A stretch of DNA of 64,000 nucleotides from Nocardioides agariphilus (GTDB lineage Bacteria; Actinomycetota; Actinomycetes; Propionibacteriales; Nocardioidaceae), in assembly GCF_015352445.1 (NCBI RefSeq), contig NZ_JADKPO010000002.1:62001-126000 (forward strand). The letters run 5' to 3'. Shown piece by piece: positions 1-9,698 of this stretch. The stretch's first letter is position 1. Every line of letters starts with the position of its first letter. The notes under the pieces are model-generated. The model saw only the letters and a program-made list of their open reading frames with translations, did no database searches and was not told the origin of the DNA. The position numbers and the translations under genes are program-made.

Positions 1-2
1 TC

Positions 3-1604
3 ACCGGCGACACCGGCTACATCGTGCGCACCGGCGCCGTGATGCTGGTCGTCGCGCTCGTGCAGGTGGTCTGCTCGGTGGGCGCGGTGTGGTTCGGTGC
101 CCGGTCGGCGATGGGCTTCGGCCGCGACGTCCGGGCCGCGATCTTCCACCGGGTGGGGTCCTTCTCGCAGCGCGAGGTGCAGGACTTCGGGGCGCCGAGC
201 CTGATCACCCGCGAGACCAACGACGTGCAGCAGGTGCAGATGCTCGTGCTGATGTCGTGCACGCTGATGGTGATGGCGCCGATCATGATGGTCGGCGGCA
301 TCGTGATGGCGATGCACGTCGACGTCGGGCTCTCCTGGCTGATCGTGGTGACCGTGCCCGTGCTGGCCGGCGCGATGGGCCTGATCATCACGCGGATGGT
401 GCCCAGCTTCCGGATGATGCAGACCCGGATCGACGAGGTGAACCGCCTGCTGCGCGAGCAGATCTCCGGTGTCCGCGTGGTGCGCGCGTTCGTGCGGGAG
501 GAGCGCGAGACCGAGAGGTTCGCCGAGGCCAACCAGGAGCTGACCGACGTGGCCACTCGCGCCGGCCGCTACCTGGCTGCGATGTTCCCGACGGTCATGC
601 TGGTCGCCAACATCGCCTCGGTCGCGGTGCTCTGGTTCGGCGGCCACCGGGTCGACTCCGGCGCCATGCAGGTCGGGGCGCTGACGGCCTACCTGGCCTA
701 CCTGATGCAGATCGTGATGGCCGTGATGATGGGCACCTTCATGATGATGATGCTGCCGCGCGCGGCTGTCTGTGCCGACCGGGTGCAGGAGGTGCTCGAC
801 ACCGAGACGTCCGTACCCTCTCCGGCCGATCCCGTCACCGACCTTCCGCTGCGCGGCACCCTCGAGCTCGACGGCGTCGAGCTGACCTACCCCGGCGCCG
901 ACGAGCCGGTGCTGCGCGAGGTCACGTTCCGCGCCGAGCCCGGGCAGACCGTGGCGGTGATCGGGTCCACCGGCGCCGGCAAGAGCACGCTGGTCAACCT
1001 GGTCCCACGGCTGTTCGACGTGACCGGTGGCCAGCTGCGGGTCGGCGGCGTCGACGTACGCCGTCTCGCGCCCGAGCGGCTCTGGTCGGTGATCGGGCTG
1101 GTGCCCCAGCGTGCCTACCTGTTCTCCGGCACGGTGCGCTCGAACCTCCTGCACGGCAAGCCCGACGCCACCGAGGACGAGCTGTGGGCGGCGCTCGAGA
1201 TCGCCCAGGCGGCCGACTTCGTCCGCGAGATGGCAGGCGGGTCAGGGGGTCTCGACGCGGTCATCGCCCAGGGGGGCACCAACGTCAGCGGTGGGCAGCG
1301 GCAGCGACTGGCGATCGCCAGAGCGGTGGTCAAGCAGCCGGATATCTACCTGTTCGACGACTCGTTCTCGGCGCTCGACCTGGCGACCGACGCCAGGCTG
1401 CGCGCCGCGCTGCGCCCGGTGACACGTGACGCGACGGTGCTCATCGTCGCCCAGCGGGTCTCCACGATCCGCGACGCCGACCTGATCCTCGTGCTCGAGG
1501 ACGGCGCCATCATCGGCCGCGGCACCCATCACGAGCTGCTCGAGACCTCGGCGACCTACCGGGAGATCGTCGCGTCCCAGCTGAGCGCGGAGGAGGCGGC
1601 ATGA
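3..1604 (+). CDS. ABC exporter subunit A (membrane domain + NBD), 5' truncated by window
   Basis: Half-transporter with N-terminal membrane segments followed by a nucleotide-binding domain. The reading frame is open to the window edge, and family members carry one or two more transmembrane helices, so the true start lies upstream; the GTG at 24 is probably internal. The NBD shows Walker [10 protein letters not shown], signature VSGGQRQ and Walker B ending FDDSFSALD. The residue after the Walker B Asp is Asp rather than the catalytic Glu, as is known for the degenerate site of heterodimeric type IV exporters. The stop overlaps the next gene's start (ATGA at 1601), so the two subunits are almost certainly co-translated and form a heterodimer. 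Substrate cannot be told from sequence; multidrug or lipid export is typical. Confidence 0.93.
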   Translation, partial: TGDTGYIVRTGAVMLVVALVQVVCSVGAVWFGARSAMGFGRDVRAAIFHRVGSFSQREVQDFGAPSLITRETNDVQQVQMLVLMSCTLMVMAPIMMVGGIVMAMHVDVGLSWLIVVTVPVLAGAMGLIITRMVPSFRMMQTRIDEVNRLLREQISGVRVVRAFVREERETERFAEANQELTDVATRAGRYLAAMFPTVMLVANIASVAVLWFGGHRVDSGAMQVGALTAYLAYLMQIVMAVMMGTFMMMMLPRAAVCADRVQEVLDTETSVPSPADPVTDLPLRGTLELDGVELTYPGADEPVLREVTFRAEPGQTVAVIGSTGAGKSTLVNLVPRLFDVTGGQLRVGGVDVRRLAPERLWSVIGLVPQRAYLFSGTVRSNLLHGKPDATEDELWAALEIAQAADFVREMAGGSGGLDAVIAQGGTNVSGGQRQRLAIARAVVKQPDIYLFDDSFSALDLATDARLRAALRPVTRDATVLIVAQRVSTIRDADLILVLEDGAIIGRGTHHELLETSATYREIVASQLSAEEAA

Positions 1605-3637
1605 GCCAGCGGCCCTCGAAAGACTCACCGGGATTCGAGACGGGCGCTGCGCGCCCTCCTCAACCAACCACGACGCTCAAGGAGACCGAGCGGATCACCC
1701 AAGGTCCCGGGCCCGGTCGCGGCCCGATGGGCGGCGGCATGGTCGGGCAGAAGGCCAACACCTTCCTGCCCTCGGCCAAGCGACTCGTACGCCGGATGGC
1801 ACCGGAGCGGTCCAAGGCGATCGCCGTGGTGGTGCTGGCGGTCCTCAGCGTCGCGCTGATGTCGGTCGGCCCGCGGATCCTGGGACGTGCGACCGACCTG
1901 ATCTTCGCCGGCATCCTGGGCAAGAAGATCCCCGAGGGTGTCACCCAGGAGCAGGCGGTCGAGGCGCTCCGCGAGAGGGGCGAGGTCCGTCAGGCCGACC
2001 TGATCGCCAACATGCACGATCTCGTGCCCGGCGCAGGCGTCGACTTCACGGCAGTACGCAACGTGCTGCTGCTCGTGCTGGGCGTGTACGTCGTGGGGTC
2101 GCTGCTCGCATGGGTGCAGGGCTACCTCCTCAACGACGTCGTGCAAGGCACCGTGCGCCGGATGCGCTCCGACGTCGAGGACAAGGTCAATGCCCTGCCG
2201 CTGAGCTACTTCGACAAGCAGCCGCGCGGTGAGCTGCTCAGCCGCGTCACCAACGACATCGACAACATCAGCCAGTCGCTGCAGCAGACGATGAGCCAGC
2301 TGATGACCTCGCTGCTCACGGTCGTGTTCGTGGTGGCGATGATGTTCTCGATCTCCTGGCAGCTCGCGCTGGTCGCGCTGGTCACCGTGCCGGTGACGAT
2401 GGTCGTGACGGGTGCGGTGATGAAGCGCAGCCAGGGCATGTTCATCGACCAGTGGCGTCGCACCGGCAAGCTCAACGCGCACATCGAGGAGACCTTCTCG
2501 GGCCATGCGCTGGTCAAGGTCTTCGGCCGGCAGGAGGAGGTCGAGCGGACCTTCGCAGAGGAGAACGACAAGCTCTACGAGGCGTCGTTCGGGGCGCAGT
2601 TCGTCAGCGGGCTGATCATGCCGACGATGATGTTCATCGGGAACCTCAACTACGTGGTGATCGCGGTGCTCGGAGCGATCAAGGTCGCCAACGGGTCGAT
2701 CACGCTCGGCGACGTGCAGGCCTTCATCCAGTACTCCCGCCAGTTCACCCAACCGCTGACCCAGGTGGCCTCGATGACCAACCTGCTGCAGTCGGGCGTC
2801 GCCTCGGCCGAGCGGGTCTTCGAGCTGCTCGACGCCGACGAGCAGTCGGCCGAGCTCGACGGTGCGCTGGTGCCCGAGGTCGAGCGGCACGGCGAGGTCC
2901 GGTTCGAGAACGTGTCGTTCTCCTACGACCCCGACAAGCCGCTGATCTCCGACCTTTCGCTCGTCGCCGCCCCTGGGCAGACGGTCGCGATCGTCGGCCC
3001 GACCGGCGCCGGGAAGACCACGCTGGTCAACCTGGTGATGCGCTTCTACGAGGTGGACTCGGGCCGGATCACCCTCGACGGCGTCGACATCGCATCGGTG
3101 CCGCGCGGCGAGCTGCGCAGCGAGGTCGGCATGGTGCTCCAGGACACCTGGCTGTTCGCCGGGACGATCCGCGACAACATCGCCTACGGCAACCCCGACG
3201 CCACCGACGAGCAGATCGTCGAGGCGGCGAGGGCGACGTTCGTGGACCGGTTCGTGCACTCGCTGCCCGAGGGCTACGACACGCTCGTCGACGAGGAGGG
3301 CTCCAACCTGTCGGCCGGCGAGCGCCAGCTCGTCACGATCGCCCGGGCCTTCCTCTCCGACCCGGACCTGCTGATCCTCGACGAGGCGACCTCGTCGGTC
3401 GACACCCGCACCGAGCTGCTGCTCCAGCACGCGATGGCCGCCCTGCGCACCGACCGCACCTCGTTCGTGATCGCGCACCGGCTCTCGACGATCCGCGACG
3501 CCGACCTGATCCTGGTCATGGAGGACGGCGCCATCGTCGAGCAGGGCACCCACGACTCCCTGCTGGCGGCCGACGGGGCCTACGCCCGGCTGTACCAGGC
3601 GCAGTTCACCGCCGCAGTGCCCGAGGCCGTCGGCTGA
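1601..3637 (+). CDS. ABC exporter subunit B (membrane domain + NBD)
   Basis: 678-residue half-transporter with a basic, Gly-rich N-terminal tail of about 60 residues, six predicted membrane helices and a C-terminal ATPase domain. Walker A is GPTGAGKTT, the signature is LSAGERQ, and Walker B ends [12 protein letters not shown] with the catalytic Glu intact. It is the canonical partner of the upstream subunit, whose Walker B Glu is replaced by Asp. The ATG overlaps the upstream stop by 4 nt. The membrane domain carries an insert between helices 1 and 2 (about residues 100-150) that is rich in charged residues. Likely an EfrCD/TM287-288-like heterodimer, but no substrate is assigned. Confidence 0.94.
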   Translation: MSQRPSKDSPGFETGAARPPQPTTTLKETERITQGPGPGRGPMGGGMVGQKANTFLPSAKRLVRRMAPERSKAIAVVVLAVLSVALMSVGPRILGRATDLIFAGILGKKIPEGVTQEQAVEALRERGEVRQADLIANMHDLVPGAGVDFTAVRNVLLLVLGVYVVGSLLAWVQGYLLNDVVQGTVRRMRSDVEDKVNALPLSYFDKQPRGELLSRVTNDIDNISQSLQQTMSQLMTSLLTVVFVVAMMFSISWQLALVALVTVPVTMVVTGAVMKRSQGMFIDQWRRTGKLNAHIEETFSGHALVKVFGRQEEVERTFAEENDKLYEASFGAQFVSGLIMPTMMFIGNLNYVVIAVLGAIKVANGSITLGDVQAFIQYSRQFTQPLTQVASMTNLLQSGVASAERVFELLDADEQSAELDGALVPEVERHGEVRFENVSFSYDPDKPLISDLSLVAAPGQTVAIVGPTGAGKTTLVNLVMRFYEVDSGRITLDGVDIASVPRGELRSEVGMVLQDTWLFAGTIRDNIAYGNPDATDEQIVEAARATFVDRFVHSLPEGYDTLVDEEGSNLSAGERQLVTIARAFLSDPDLLILDEATSSVDTRTELLLQHAMAALRTDRTSFVIAHRLSTIRDADLILVMEDGAIVEQGTHDSLLAADGAYARLYQAQFTAAVPEAVG

Positions 3638-3665
3638 GGTTGCGGACGACACGGGCGCAAAGCGG

Positions 3666-3695
3666 TTGAGGTGTGCTTGCGCGGACGGCTACCGT
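3666..3695 (+). promoter_or_regulatory. Candidate promoter for leader transcript
   Basis: TTGAGG at 3666-3671 and TACCGT at 3690-3695 are spaced by 18 bp, matching the actinobacterial pattern of a TTGNNN -35 and a TANNNT -10. A start near 3702 would give a transcript beginning just before the strong Shine-Dalgarno at 3711. Inferred from pattern only. Confidence 0.4.
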
Positions 3696-3701
3696 TTTCG
3701 C

Positions 3702-3905
3702 ACACGGGAAAGGAGGTGGTCCAGAGTTGAATACTTTCAGGACGCGTGAGGTGGCTGCGGTCTAGCAGCAACCGGCCAGTCCCGTACTCCGTAGTACTGC
3801 TGGCAATTCCAACGCAGACACCCGACCCGCAGGTGATCCGGCCCACGTCCGGCCGGAGGGGAGCCCCGTAAGGGGCGCCACACCTGCGGGTCGTCTGCGT
3901 GTCGG
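3702..3905 (+). ncRNA. Structured leader-like RNA with mini-ORF
   Basis: No annotated-size gene lies here, but the sequence is highly organised. A near-perfect anti-16S Shine-Dalgarno (AAAGGAGGTGGTCC) at 3709-3722 precedes a 12-codon ORF at 3727-3765. Stem 1 (3754-3769, GCTGC/GCAGC) overlaps the mini-ORF stop. Stem 2 (3775-3804) has nested GCCAG/CTGGC and GTACT/AGTAC arms. Stem 3 (3813-3899) pairs CGACCCGCAGGTG with its exact complement (13 bp) plus a 6-bp outer helix, and encloses smaller hairpins. It lies upstream of a drug exporter, which suggests ribosome-mediated attenuation. However, a separate promoter seems to lie at 3917-3946, so it may be an independent small RNA. Confidence 0.5.
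3727..3765 (+). CDS. 12-codon leader peptide ORF
   Basis: TTG-initiated ORF encoding MNTFRTREVAAV followed by TAG. AGGAGG at 3711-3716 lies 10 nt upstream. The pairing with the 16S 3' end is far stronger than for any neighbouring gene, which argues that ribosome loading itself matters. The stop codon is buried in a 5-bp stem. No family is recognised. Confidence 0.4.
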   Translation: MNTFRTREVAAV

Positions 3906-3916
3906 GGGCAGGGGAA

Positions 3917-3950
3917 TTAGTTGCGGATGGCAACTGTTGCTAGGGTCAAC
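3917..3950 (+). promoter_or_regulatory. Promoter/operator of MFS-marR operon
   Basis: Overlapping inverted repeats: AGTTGC-GGATG-GCAACT (3919-3935), GCAAC-T-GTTGC (3930-3940) and GTTG-N7-CAAC (3936-3950). The TTGC/GCAA half-sites have the size and symmetry usual for MarR-family operators. A possible -10 TAGGGT (3941-3946) lies inside the array, so bound repressor would occlude polymerase. The MarR gene at 5570 in the same operon is the obvious ligand-responsive candidate. Confidence 0.55.
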
Positions 3951-3983
3951 CAACTACGCCACCCGCGAATCGAAGGTTCTGAC

Positions 3984-5573
3984 TTGTCCTCCACCGCCAC
4001 CCCCCGTCAGCAGGGTCAGCAGGGCCCGGCCCCCGCGGAGACCGCCGGCCAGATGAGCCACCGCGAGGTGCTCGAGGCGCTCTCCGGCCTGCTGCTCGCG
4101 ATGTTCGTCGCGATGCTGTCCAGCACCGTCGTGTCCAACGCCCTGCCGGCGATCGTCACCGATCTCCACGGCAGCCAGACGGGCTACACCTGGGTCGTCG
4201 TGGCAACGCTGCTGACGATGACGGCCACGACCCCGATCTGGGGCAAGCTGGCCGACCTGTTCAGCAAGAAGGTGCTCGTGCAGAGCGCTCTGGTCATCTT
4301 CTCGGCCGGCTCCCTGCTCGCCGGCTTCGCACCCAACATGGAGGTGCTGATCGGCGCGCGCGCCTTCCAGGGCCTCGGCGTCGGCGGCCTGACCGCTCTC
4401 GTGCAGGTGGTCATCGCGAGCATGGTCACCCCGCGCGAGCGCGGGCGCTACTCCGGCTACATCGGCGCGACCTTCGCACTGGCGACGGTGATGGGCCCGC
4501 TGATCGGCGGCGTCATCGTCGACACCCCCGGACTGGGCTGGCGCTGGTGCTTCTTCGTCGGTCTGCCCGTCGCGGTGGCCGCCTTCGCGCTGCTGCAGAA
4601 GACGCTGCACCTGCCCGTCGTGCGCCGTGAGGTCCACATCGACTACCTGGGCGCGACGCTGATCGTGGGTGGCGTGAGCATGCTGCTCGTCTGGGTCTCG
4701 CTGGCCGGCAACGACTTCCCCTGGATCTCGGGCACCAGCGCCGCTCTGGTGCTGGCCGGCCTGGCCGTGATCGCGGCCGCGATCTGGGTGGAGATGAGGG
4801 TCGCGGTCGAGCCCGTGATCCCGATGCGGCTCTTCCGCGACCGCACGACGAGCCTGGCGACGGGCGCCTCGGTCCTGATCGGCGTGGCGATGTTCGGGTC
4901 GACGGTCTACCTCAGCCAGTACTTCCAGCTCTCGCGGGGCATGAGCCCCACCGAGGCCGGCCTGATGTCCATGCCGATGGTGCTGGGCCTGGCGCTGTCC
5001 AGCATGGTGACCGGGCGGATCATCAGCCAGACCGGGACGTGGAAGCGGTTCTTGGTCGGCGGCATGGTCGTGGTCATCGCCGGCCTGGCGATGCTCGCGA
5101 CCGTCGACGAGGCGACCACCTTGTGGCACATCGACGTCTACATGGCGGTGCTGGGCATCGGACTCGGCGCAACCATGCAGAACCTCGTGCTCGCGGTCCA
5201 GAACAACACCACCCAGGCCGACCTCGGTGCAGCCAGCTCCGTGGTGGCGTTCTTCCGCAGCCTGGGCGGCTCGATCGGCGTCTCCGCGCTCGGTGCGGTG
5301 CTCAGCAGCCAGGTCGCGGCCAAGCTCTCCTCCCTGGACGGCGGCCACCAGAGCCACTCGATCCCCGATCTCGACACCTTGCCGGCCGGCGTCCGCGCCC
5401 TGGTCGAGCAGGCCTTCGGTGAGGCCACGGGGCACCTGTTCCTGGTCGCGTTGCCGTTCGCTGTGGCAGCGTTCGTGTGCGTGCTGTTCATCCGCGAGGT
5501 GCCGCTGCGCACGACGATCGACCTGGCCGAGGAGATCGCACCCGAGGCAGTGAGCGGGGCGGCTCACCGATGA
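3984..5573 (+). CDS. MFS drug:H+ antiporter, DHA2 (14-TM, EmrB/QacA-like)
   Basis: About 529 residues with roughly 14 hydrophobic segments. The N-terminal half carries motif A (GKLADLFSKK) and the motif C-type stretch ending GPLIGGVIVD, both typical of DHA2 exporters. The TTG at 3984, with GAAGG 7 nt upstream, is preferred over the in-frame TTG at 3921 because the latter lies inside the operator and upstream of the likely transcription start. It is translationally coupled (ATGA) to the following MarR gene, a classic pairing of exporter and drug-sensing repressor. Likely exports cationic or lipophilic drugs; the substrate is not predictable. Confidence 0.9.
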   Translation: MSSTATPRQQGQQGPAPAETAGQMSHREVLEALSGLLLAMFVAMLSSTVVSNALPAIVTDLHGSQTGYTWVVVATLLTMTATTPIWGKLADLFSKKVLVQSALVIFSAGSLLAGFAPNMEVLIGARAFQGLGVGGLTALVQVVIASMVTPRERGRYSGYIGATFALATVMGPLIGGVIVDTPGLGWRWCFFVGLPVAVAAFALLQKTLHLPVVRREVHIDYLGATLIVGGVSMLLVWVSLAGNDFPWISGTSAALVLAGLAVIAAAIWVEMRVAVEPVIPMRLFRDRTTSLATGASVLIGVAMFGSTVYLSQYFQLSRGMSPTEAGLMSMPMVLGLALSSMVTGRIISQTGTWKRFLVGGMVVVIAGLAMLATVDEATTLWHIDVYMAVLGIGLGATMQNLVLAVQNNTTQADLGAASSVVAFFRSLGGSIGVSALGAVLSSQVAAKLSSLDGGHQSHSIPDLDTLPAGVRALVEQAFGEATGHLFLVALPFAVAAFVCVLFIREVPLRTTIDLAEEIAPEAVSGAAHR

Positions 5574-6013
5574 CCGCTCGTCGTGCCGACACCCTCGGCG
5601 ATCTCGAGCACGAGGTCGGGGTGCTGATCCGGCGCGTACGCCGCGTCATCGGCCTGCGGGCCCGTGCGGTGCACCCCGACCTGATGCCCTCGTCGTACCT
5701 GATGCTCGCCTACGTCGCCGAGCAGGGGCCGCTGCGTGCCTCCGAGATCGCCGAGCAGTTCGACATCGACAAGGGTGCGGTGAGCCGCCAGGTCGCGCAC
5801 CTGACCGAGCTCGGCCTGCTCGCCAGGGTCGCCGACCCCGAGGACGGCCGCGCGCTGCTCGTGTCGGTCAGCGAGGAGGGGCGGACCCGCCTGACCGACG
5901 TGGCCCGGCACCGTCGCAAGTGGCTCGACGAGCGCCTGGGTGACTGGTCGGAGGCCGAGCTGACCGGGTTCGTCGAGACGCTGGGGCGCTACAACCGCGC
6001 CCTCGACGGCTGA
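5570..6013 (+). CDS. MarR-family transcriptional regulator
   Basis: 147-residue winged-helix protein with the MarR layout: N-terminal dimerisation helices, then a recognition region (ASEIAEQFDIDKGAVSRQVA), then a wing with the usual D-x-R-G-R-like motif (DPEDGRALLVSVSEEG). The ATG at 5570 overlaps the exporter stop. It is predicted to repress its own operon through the inverted repeats at 3917-3950 and to be released by exported drugs. It ends 6 nt before the convergent amylase gene. Confidence 0.9.
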   Translation: MTARRADTLGDLEHEVGVLIRRVRRVIGLRARAVHPDLMPSSYLMLAYVAEQGPLRASEIAEQFDIDKGAVSRQVAHLTELGLLARVADPEDGRALLVSVSEEGRTRLTDVARHRRKWLDERLGDWSEAELTGFVETLGRYNRALDG

Positions 6014-6019
6014 GGGCAG

Positions 6020-7606
6020 CTACCCGATCCACACCGCCGTGTCTGGCGGCAGCTTGCCGTCAGCGAGGCGGCCGCTGTTGACGAGTACCTTGCCCTTCGG
6101 CAGTGCGACCGGCCGCTTGCCGGCGTTGAGGACGACGGTGACCGGGCCGCGACGAAAGGCCAGCACGGACCTGGCCCGGTCGAGGATCTCGACCTCGCGC
6201 GGGGCCGAGGTGGCGAAGGTGCGGCGGACCTTCAGCGCCTTGCGGTAGAGCTCGAGCGTCGAGCCCCGCTTGCCGGTCTGCGCCTGCACCGTGAGAGCCG
6301 CCCACTCGCTCGGCATCGGCAGCCAGGGCTGTTTGCGGCCGCCGAACCCGAAGGGCGGCCTGGCTCCGCTCCACGGCATGGGCACGCGGCAGTGGTCGCG
6401 CCACACCTTGCCGGTGCGGAACCAGGCCGGGTCCTGCCGCAGCTCCTCGGGCACGTCCACGCTCTCGAGCCCGAGCTCCTCGCCCTGGTAGAGGTAGGCC
6501 GAGCCGGGCAGGGCGAGCATCGCCAGCGTCGCGGCTCGGGCACGGGCGACACCGACCTTGCCGCCGCCGTATCTCGTGGCGTGGCGGACCACGTCGTGGT
6601 TGGACAGCACCCAGGTGGGGCTGGCCCCGACCGGGTCGAGCGTGGCGAACGTGCGGCGGATGCAGTCGGCCAGGTCGCCGGCGTCCCACTTCGCCAGCAG
6701 CCAGGCGAAGTTGAAGGCCTGCTGCAGCTCATCGGGCCTCACGAACGCTGCCGTGCGCGCCGGCGTCTGGGTCCAGGCCTCGGCCACGGCCATCCGGTCG
6801 CCGTCGTAGGAGTCGAGCAGGCGTCGCCACTCGCGGTAGAGGTCGTGGACCTCTGGCTGGTCCCACATCGGCTCGTCCTTGGTGTCGGTCTCGAGCATCG
6901 ACTCGACGTGCTGCGAGCTCGGGTGGGCCGAGCGCTGGTCGCGGAGCGCCTTGTCCTTGAACAGCCCGTGGGCCACGTCGACCCGGAACCCGTCGACGCC
7001 GCGGTCGAGCCAGAACCGGAGCACGTCGGCGAACATCGCGCGCACCTCGGGGTTGCGCCAGTTGAGGTCGGGCTGCGTGCGGTCGAACAGGTGGAGGTAC
7101 CACTCTGTCGACCCATCGGGGCCCTCGGGGAGCTTCTCCCAGGCGATCCCGCCGAACACCGAGGTCCAGTTGTTGGGCGGCTGCGTGCGGCCGCGGCCCC
7201 TGCCCTTGCGGAACAGGAACCGGTCGCGCTCGGGGCTGCCGGGCCCGGCGGCGAGGGCCTGCTGGAACCACTCGTGTTGGTCGGAGGTGTGGTTGGGCAC
7301 CAGGTCGACCACGACCCTGAGGCCGAGCTGATGGGCGCGGGTGAGGAGCGCGTCGGCGTCGGCGAGCGTGCCGAACCGCGGGTCGACGTCGAGGTAGTCG
7401 GAGACGTCGTAGCCGGCGTCGTGCTGCGGGCTGGGGTAGAACGGCGTGATCCAGAGCGCGTCGACGCCGAGGTCGCGCAGGTAGGGAAGCCGCTTGGTGA
7501 TGCCGGGCAGGTCACCGAGCCCGTCGCCGTTGGCGTCGGCGAAGGAGCGGACGTAGACCTGGTAGACCACGGCGTCGCGCCACCAGGGCGCCGTGCTCGT
7601 CCTCAC
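6020..7606 (-). CDS. GH13 alpha-glucosidase / oligo-1,6-glucosidase-like
   Basis: 528-residue alpha-amylase superfamily enzyme hydrolysing alpha-glucosides. It starts WWRDAVVYQVYVRSFAD and carries the conserved regions VVDLVPNHTS, GFRVDVAHG (nucleophile Asp), AVAEAW (acid/base Glu) and LSNHDVVR (third Asp), then a C-terminal beta domain. The GTG at 7606 overlaps the upstream stop (GTGA), giving the family's usual length; the open frame extends further upstream but only as an antisense shadow of the next gene. Probably cytoplasmic, as no signal peptide is seen. Confidence 0.92.
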   Translation of the reverse strand: MRTSTAPWWRDAVVYQVYVRSFADANGDGLGDLPGITKRLPYLRDLGVDALWITPFYPSPQHDAGYDVSDYLDVDPRFGTLADADALLTRAHQLGLRVVVDLVPNHTSDQHEWFQQALAAGPGSPERDRFLFRKGRGRGRTQPPNNWTSVFGGIAWEKLPEGPDGSTEWYLHLFDRTQPDLNWRNPEVRAMFADVLRFWLDRGVDGFRVDVAHGLFKDKALRDQRSAHPSSQHVESMLETDTKDEPMWDQPEVHDLYREWRRLLDSYDGDRMAVAEAWTQTPARTAAFVRPDELQQAFNFAWLLAKWDAGDLADCIRRTFATLDPVGASPTWVLSNHDVVRHATRYGGGKVGVARARAATLAMLALPGSAYLYQGEELGLESVDVPEELRQDPAWFRTGKVWRDHCRVPMPWSGARPPFGFGGRKQPWLPMPSEWAALTVQAQTGKRGSTLELYRKALKVRRTFATSAPREVEILDRARSVLAFRRGPVTVVLNAGKRPVALPKGKVLVNSGRLADGKLPPDTAVWIG

Positions 7607-8358
7607 CGAAAGGTCGCCGGGTCGACGGTGATCCAGGTGTGCTCGGTGGTCGCCACCACCCGGCCGTCGGAGTCGTAGAGCGTCGCGGCGGTGAACAGCT
7701 TGCGGCCCTCGCGCCCACGCAGCTGGCCGACCACCACGTGCTCCTCGCCGACGAGCGGGAGGGTGTCGACCCGCGCCGTCATCCGGCCCAGCACGGCGGG
7801 GTTGTCGGCGAGGTCGGCCGCCCAGCCGCCTGGGCAGTCCAGCGCTGCCCAGGTGACGGGAAGCGAGGCGCGGCGGTGGTCGTCGTCGTAGGTGTGCCAG
7901 TCCTCCGCCGTGCTCGGGTGGGGCGTCCACGTGGCGGCCACCCGATCCTCCTCGACCGGGCCGGGGAAGATCCGCAGCCCGTCGCCCTCCGCGCGGTCGG
8001 GGCCACAGGTGAAGCAGGAGGTGAACGGGTGGCTGGCCCAGCCGGAGTACCGCGCCTGCGCCGCCTTGGCGGTTACGGCGCTGACCGCGTCGACATCGGT
8101 GACCGGAGTGTCGGCGACCTCGGCGGTCGCGACCACACCGTCGTCGTCTGCGGCCGTGAGCACGCCGTCGGCCTCTGAGGTGGGGACGGGGGTGTCGAGC
8201 GGGGGCGGGCGACGCAGGGTCACGGTGATGGCGGGCCACGCCCGGGCGTGATCCGCGGGATGGCCGTGGACCAGCTGCGCCATCGCGCCACAGGTCCAAC
8301 CGCCGTTGCCGGAGACCGGTGGTCCGCAGAACCGGGCGGGCACGAGCAGATCGGTCAT
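7603..8358 (-). CDS. Hotdog-fold thioesterase-like protein
   Basis: 251 residues. The pattern near the start ([15 protein letters not shown]) and the C-terminal segment ([17 protein letters not shown]) resemble double-hotdog acyl-CoA thioesterase-like proteins. In between is a Cys pair (SCFTCGPDR) that could bind metal. Overlaps by 4 nt with both neighbours (photolyase upstream, glucosidase downstream), so the three genes form one operon. Function inferred from fold resemblance only. Confidence 0.65.
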   Translation of the reverse strand: MTDLLVPARFCGPPVSGNGGWTCGAMAQLVHGHPADHARAWPAITVTLRRPPPLDTPVPTSEADGVLTAADDDGVVATAEVADTPVTDVDAVSAVTAKAAQARYSGWASHPFTSCFTCGPDRAEGDGLRIFPGPVEEDRVAATWTPHPSTAEDWHTYDDDHRRASLPVTWAALDCPGGWAADLADNPAVLGRMTARVDTLPLVGEEHVVVGQLRGREGRKLFTAATLYDSDGRVVATTEHTWITVDPATFR

Positions 8359-9653
8359 CTCTTGATCCTCTGGTAGCGCTCGAGCGCCTCGACGCGCTCC
8401 TCGGCGTGGTCGACGATCGGGTCGACCGGCTGGTGGGGGTCCTCGGCGTCACGCAGCTCGGGAACCCAGGTGCGGATGTAGTCGCCCTGAGGGTCGAACC
8501 TCTTGCCCTGGGTCACGGGGTTGAAGATCCGGAAGTAGGGAGCGGCATCGGTGCCGCAGCCGGCGGTCCACTGCCAGCCGTGCTGGTTGGAGGCGAGGTC
8601 GCCGTCGACCAGCCAGTGGAGGAAGTGGCGAGCACCGTGCTGCCACTCGACGTGAAGGTCCTTGACCAGGAAGGACGCGACGATCATCCGCACCCGGTTG
8701 TGCATCCACCCCGTGGCCCGCAGCTGTCGCATGCCGGCGTCGACGATCGGGTAGCCGGTGCGACCCTGGCGCCAGGCCTCGAGCTGCTCGCCGGGCACGT
8801 CGTAGTCCATGCGGGCGAACTCCGGCTTGAGGTAGTCGCGGGCCGACTCGGGACGGTGGAAGAGCACGTCGGCGTAGAACTCCCTCCAGGCCAGCTCCTT
8901 GCGGTAGGTCTGGGCGCCCTGGCCGGTGTGCTCGCGCAGGTCGGCCAGCATGGTGCGGGGGTGGATCTCGCCCCACTTGAGGTGGACCGACATGTGGGAG
9001 GTCGCGTCGAGGTCGGGCCGGTCGCGCTGGCGGTCGTAGTCCTCGAGCCTGGTGCGTCGGTAGTCGTGCCAGCGCCGCTGGGCTGCGGCCTCGCCGGCCT
9101 CGGGGAGCGCCAGCCCGTCGGGCAGCACGACATCGGGCACGCCGTCGGACTCGGCCACCAGCCAGCTGACCGCGCCGAGGTCCGCGGCCGGATCCCGCCA
9201 GCCGTGCGCGGCCCAGGCCCGGTAGTAGGGCGTGTAGACCTGGTAGGGCATGCCGTCGTCCTTGGTCACCCGGCCCGGCGCCACGGCGTATGCCGATCCC
9301 GTGCGGACCAGCTCGATGTCGTGTCCTGCCAGGGCTGCGTCGACGCGCTCGTCGCGAGCAGCTCCGTAGGGGCCGTAGTCGGCCGCGACGTGGACCTGGT
9401 CGGCCCCGACCTCGCTGGCCGCGCGGACCACCTCGGCCACCGGGTCGCCGGTGCGGATGGTCAGGCCGATGCGCGAGTCGAGGTCGCGCAGCGACTGGGC
9501 GAGGTAGCGGCGGCGCGACGGGCCGCTGGGTCCCCACAGCGCCGGATCGACGACGAACAGGGGCAGCACCTCGCCGTCTCGGGCCGCCGCCTCGAGCAGT
9601 GCCGGGTTGTCCGAGAGGCGCAGGTCGCGCCGGAACCACATGACTGCTGGCAT
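8355..9653 (-). CDS. phrB: Deoxyribodipyrimidine photolyase
   Basis: 432-residue light-dependent DNA repair enzyme that splits cyclobutane pyrimidine dimers. The N-terminal Rossmann antenna domain starts [13 protein letters not shown]. The C-terminal FAD-binding domain includes [20 protein letters not shown] and WVPEL, hallmark photolyase sequences with the tryptophans used for electron transfer. ATG at 9653 is chosen; GGAGG is only 1 nt away, so the in-frame ATG at 9641 (13 nt from GGAGG) is a real alternative. First gene of the minus-strand operon, divergent from the DtxR gene with 45 bp between. Confidence 0.93.
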   Translation of the reverse strand: MPAVMWFRRDLRLSDNPALLEAAARDGEVLPLFVVDPALWGPSGPSRRRYLAQSLRDLDSRIGLTIRTGDPVAEVVRAASEVGADQVHVAADYGPYGAARDERVDAALAGHDIELVRTGSAYAVAPGRVTKDDGMPYQVYTPYYRAWAAHGWRDPAADLGAVSWLVAESDGVPDVVLPDGLALPEAGEAAAQRRWHDYRRTRLEDYDRQRDRPDLDATSHMSVHLKWGEIHPRTMLADLREHTGQGAQTYRKELAWREFYADVLFHRPESARDYLKPEFARMDYDVPGEQLEAWRQGRTGYPIVDAGMRQLRATGWMHNRVRMIVASFLVKDLHVEWQHGARHFLHWLVDGDLASNQHGWQWTAGCGTDAAPYFRIFNPVTQGKRFDPQGDYIRTWVPELRDAEDPHQPVDPIVDHAEERVEALERYQRIKR

Positions 9654-9698
9654 TCCTCCACTCTGCCAGCGGCCACCCCCATAGGACAGAATGGCCAA

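Noticed and set aside
1625-3652. Long antisense open frame under the second ABC gene
   Set aside because: Composition (His, Arg, Gly-rich, no domains) is that of a GC-rich antisense shadow; the plus-strand protein has full ABC motifs.
3954-5567. 537-codon antisense frame under the MFS gene
   Set aside because: Same reason; the plus-strand MFS protein is clear.
6392-7678. 428-codon plus-strand frame over the glucosidase
   Set aside because: The minus-strand frame has all GH13 motifs; the plus frame has none.
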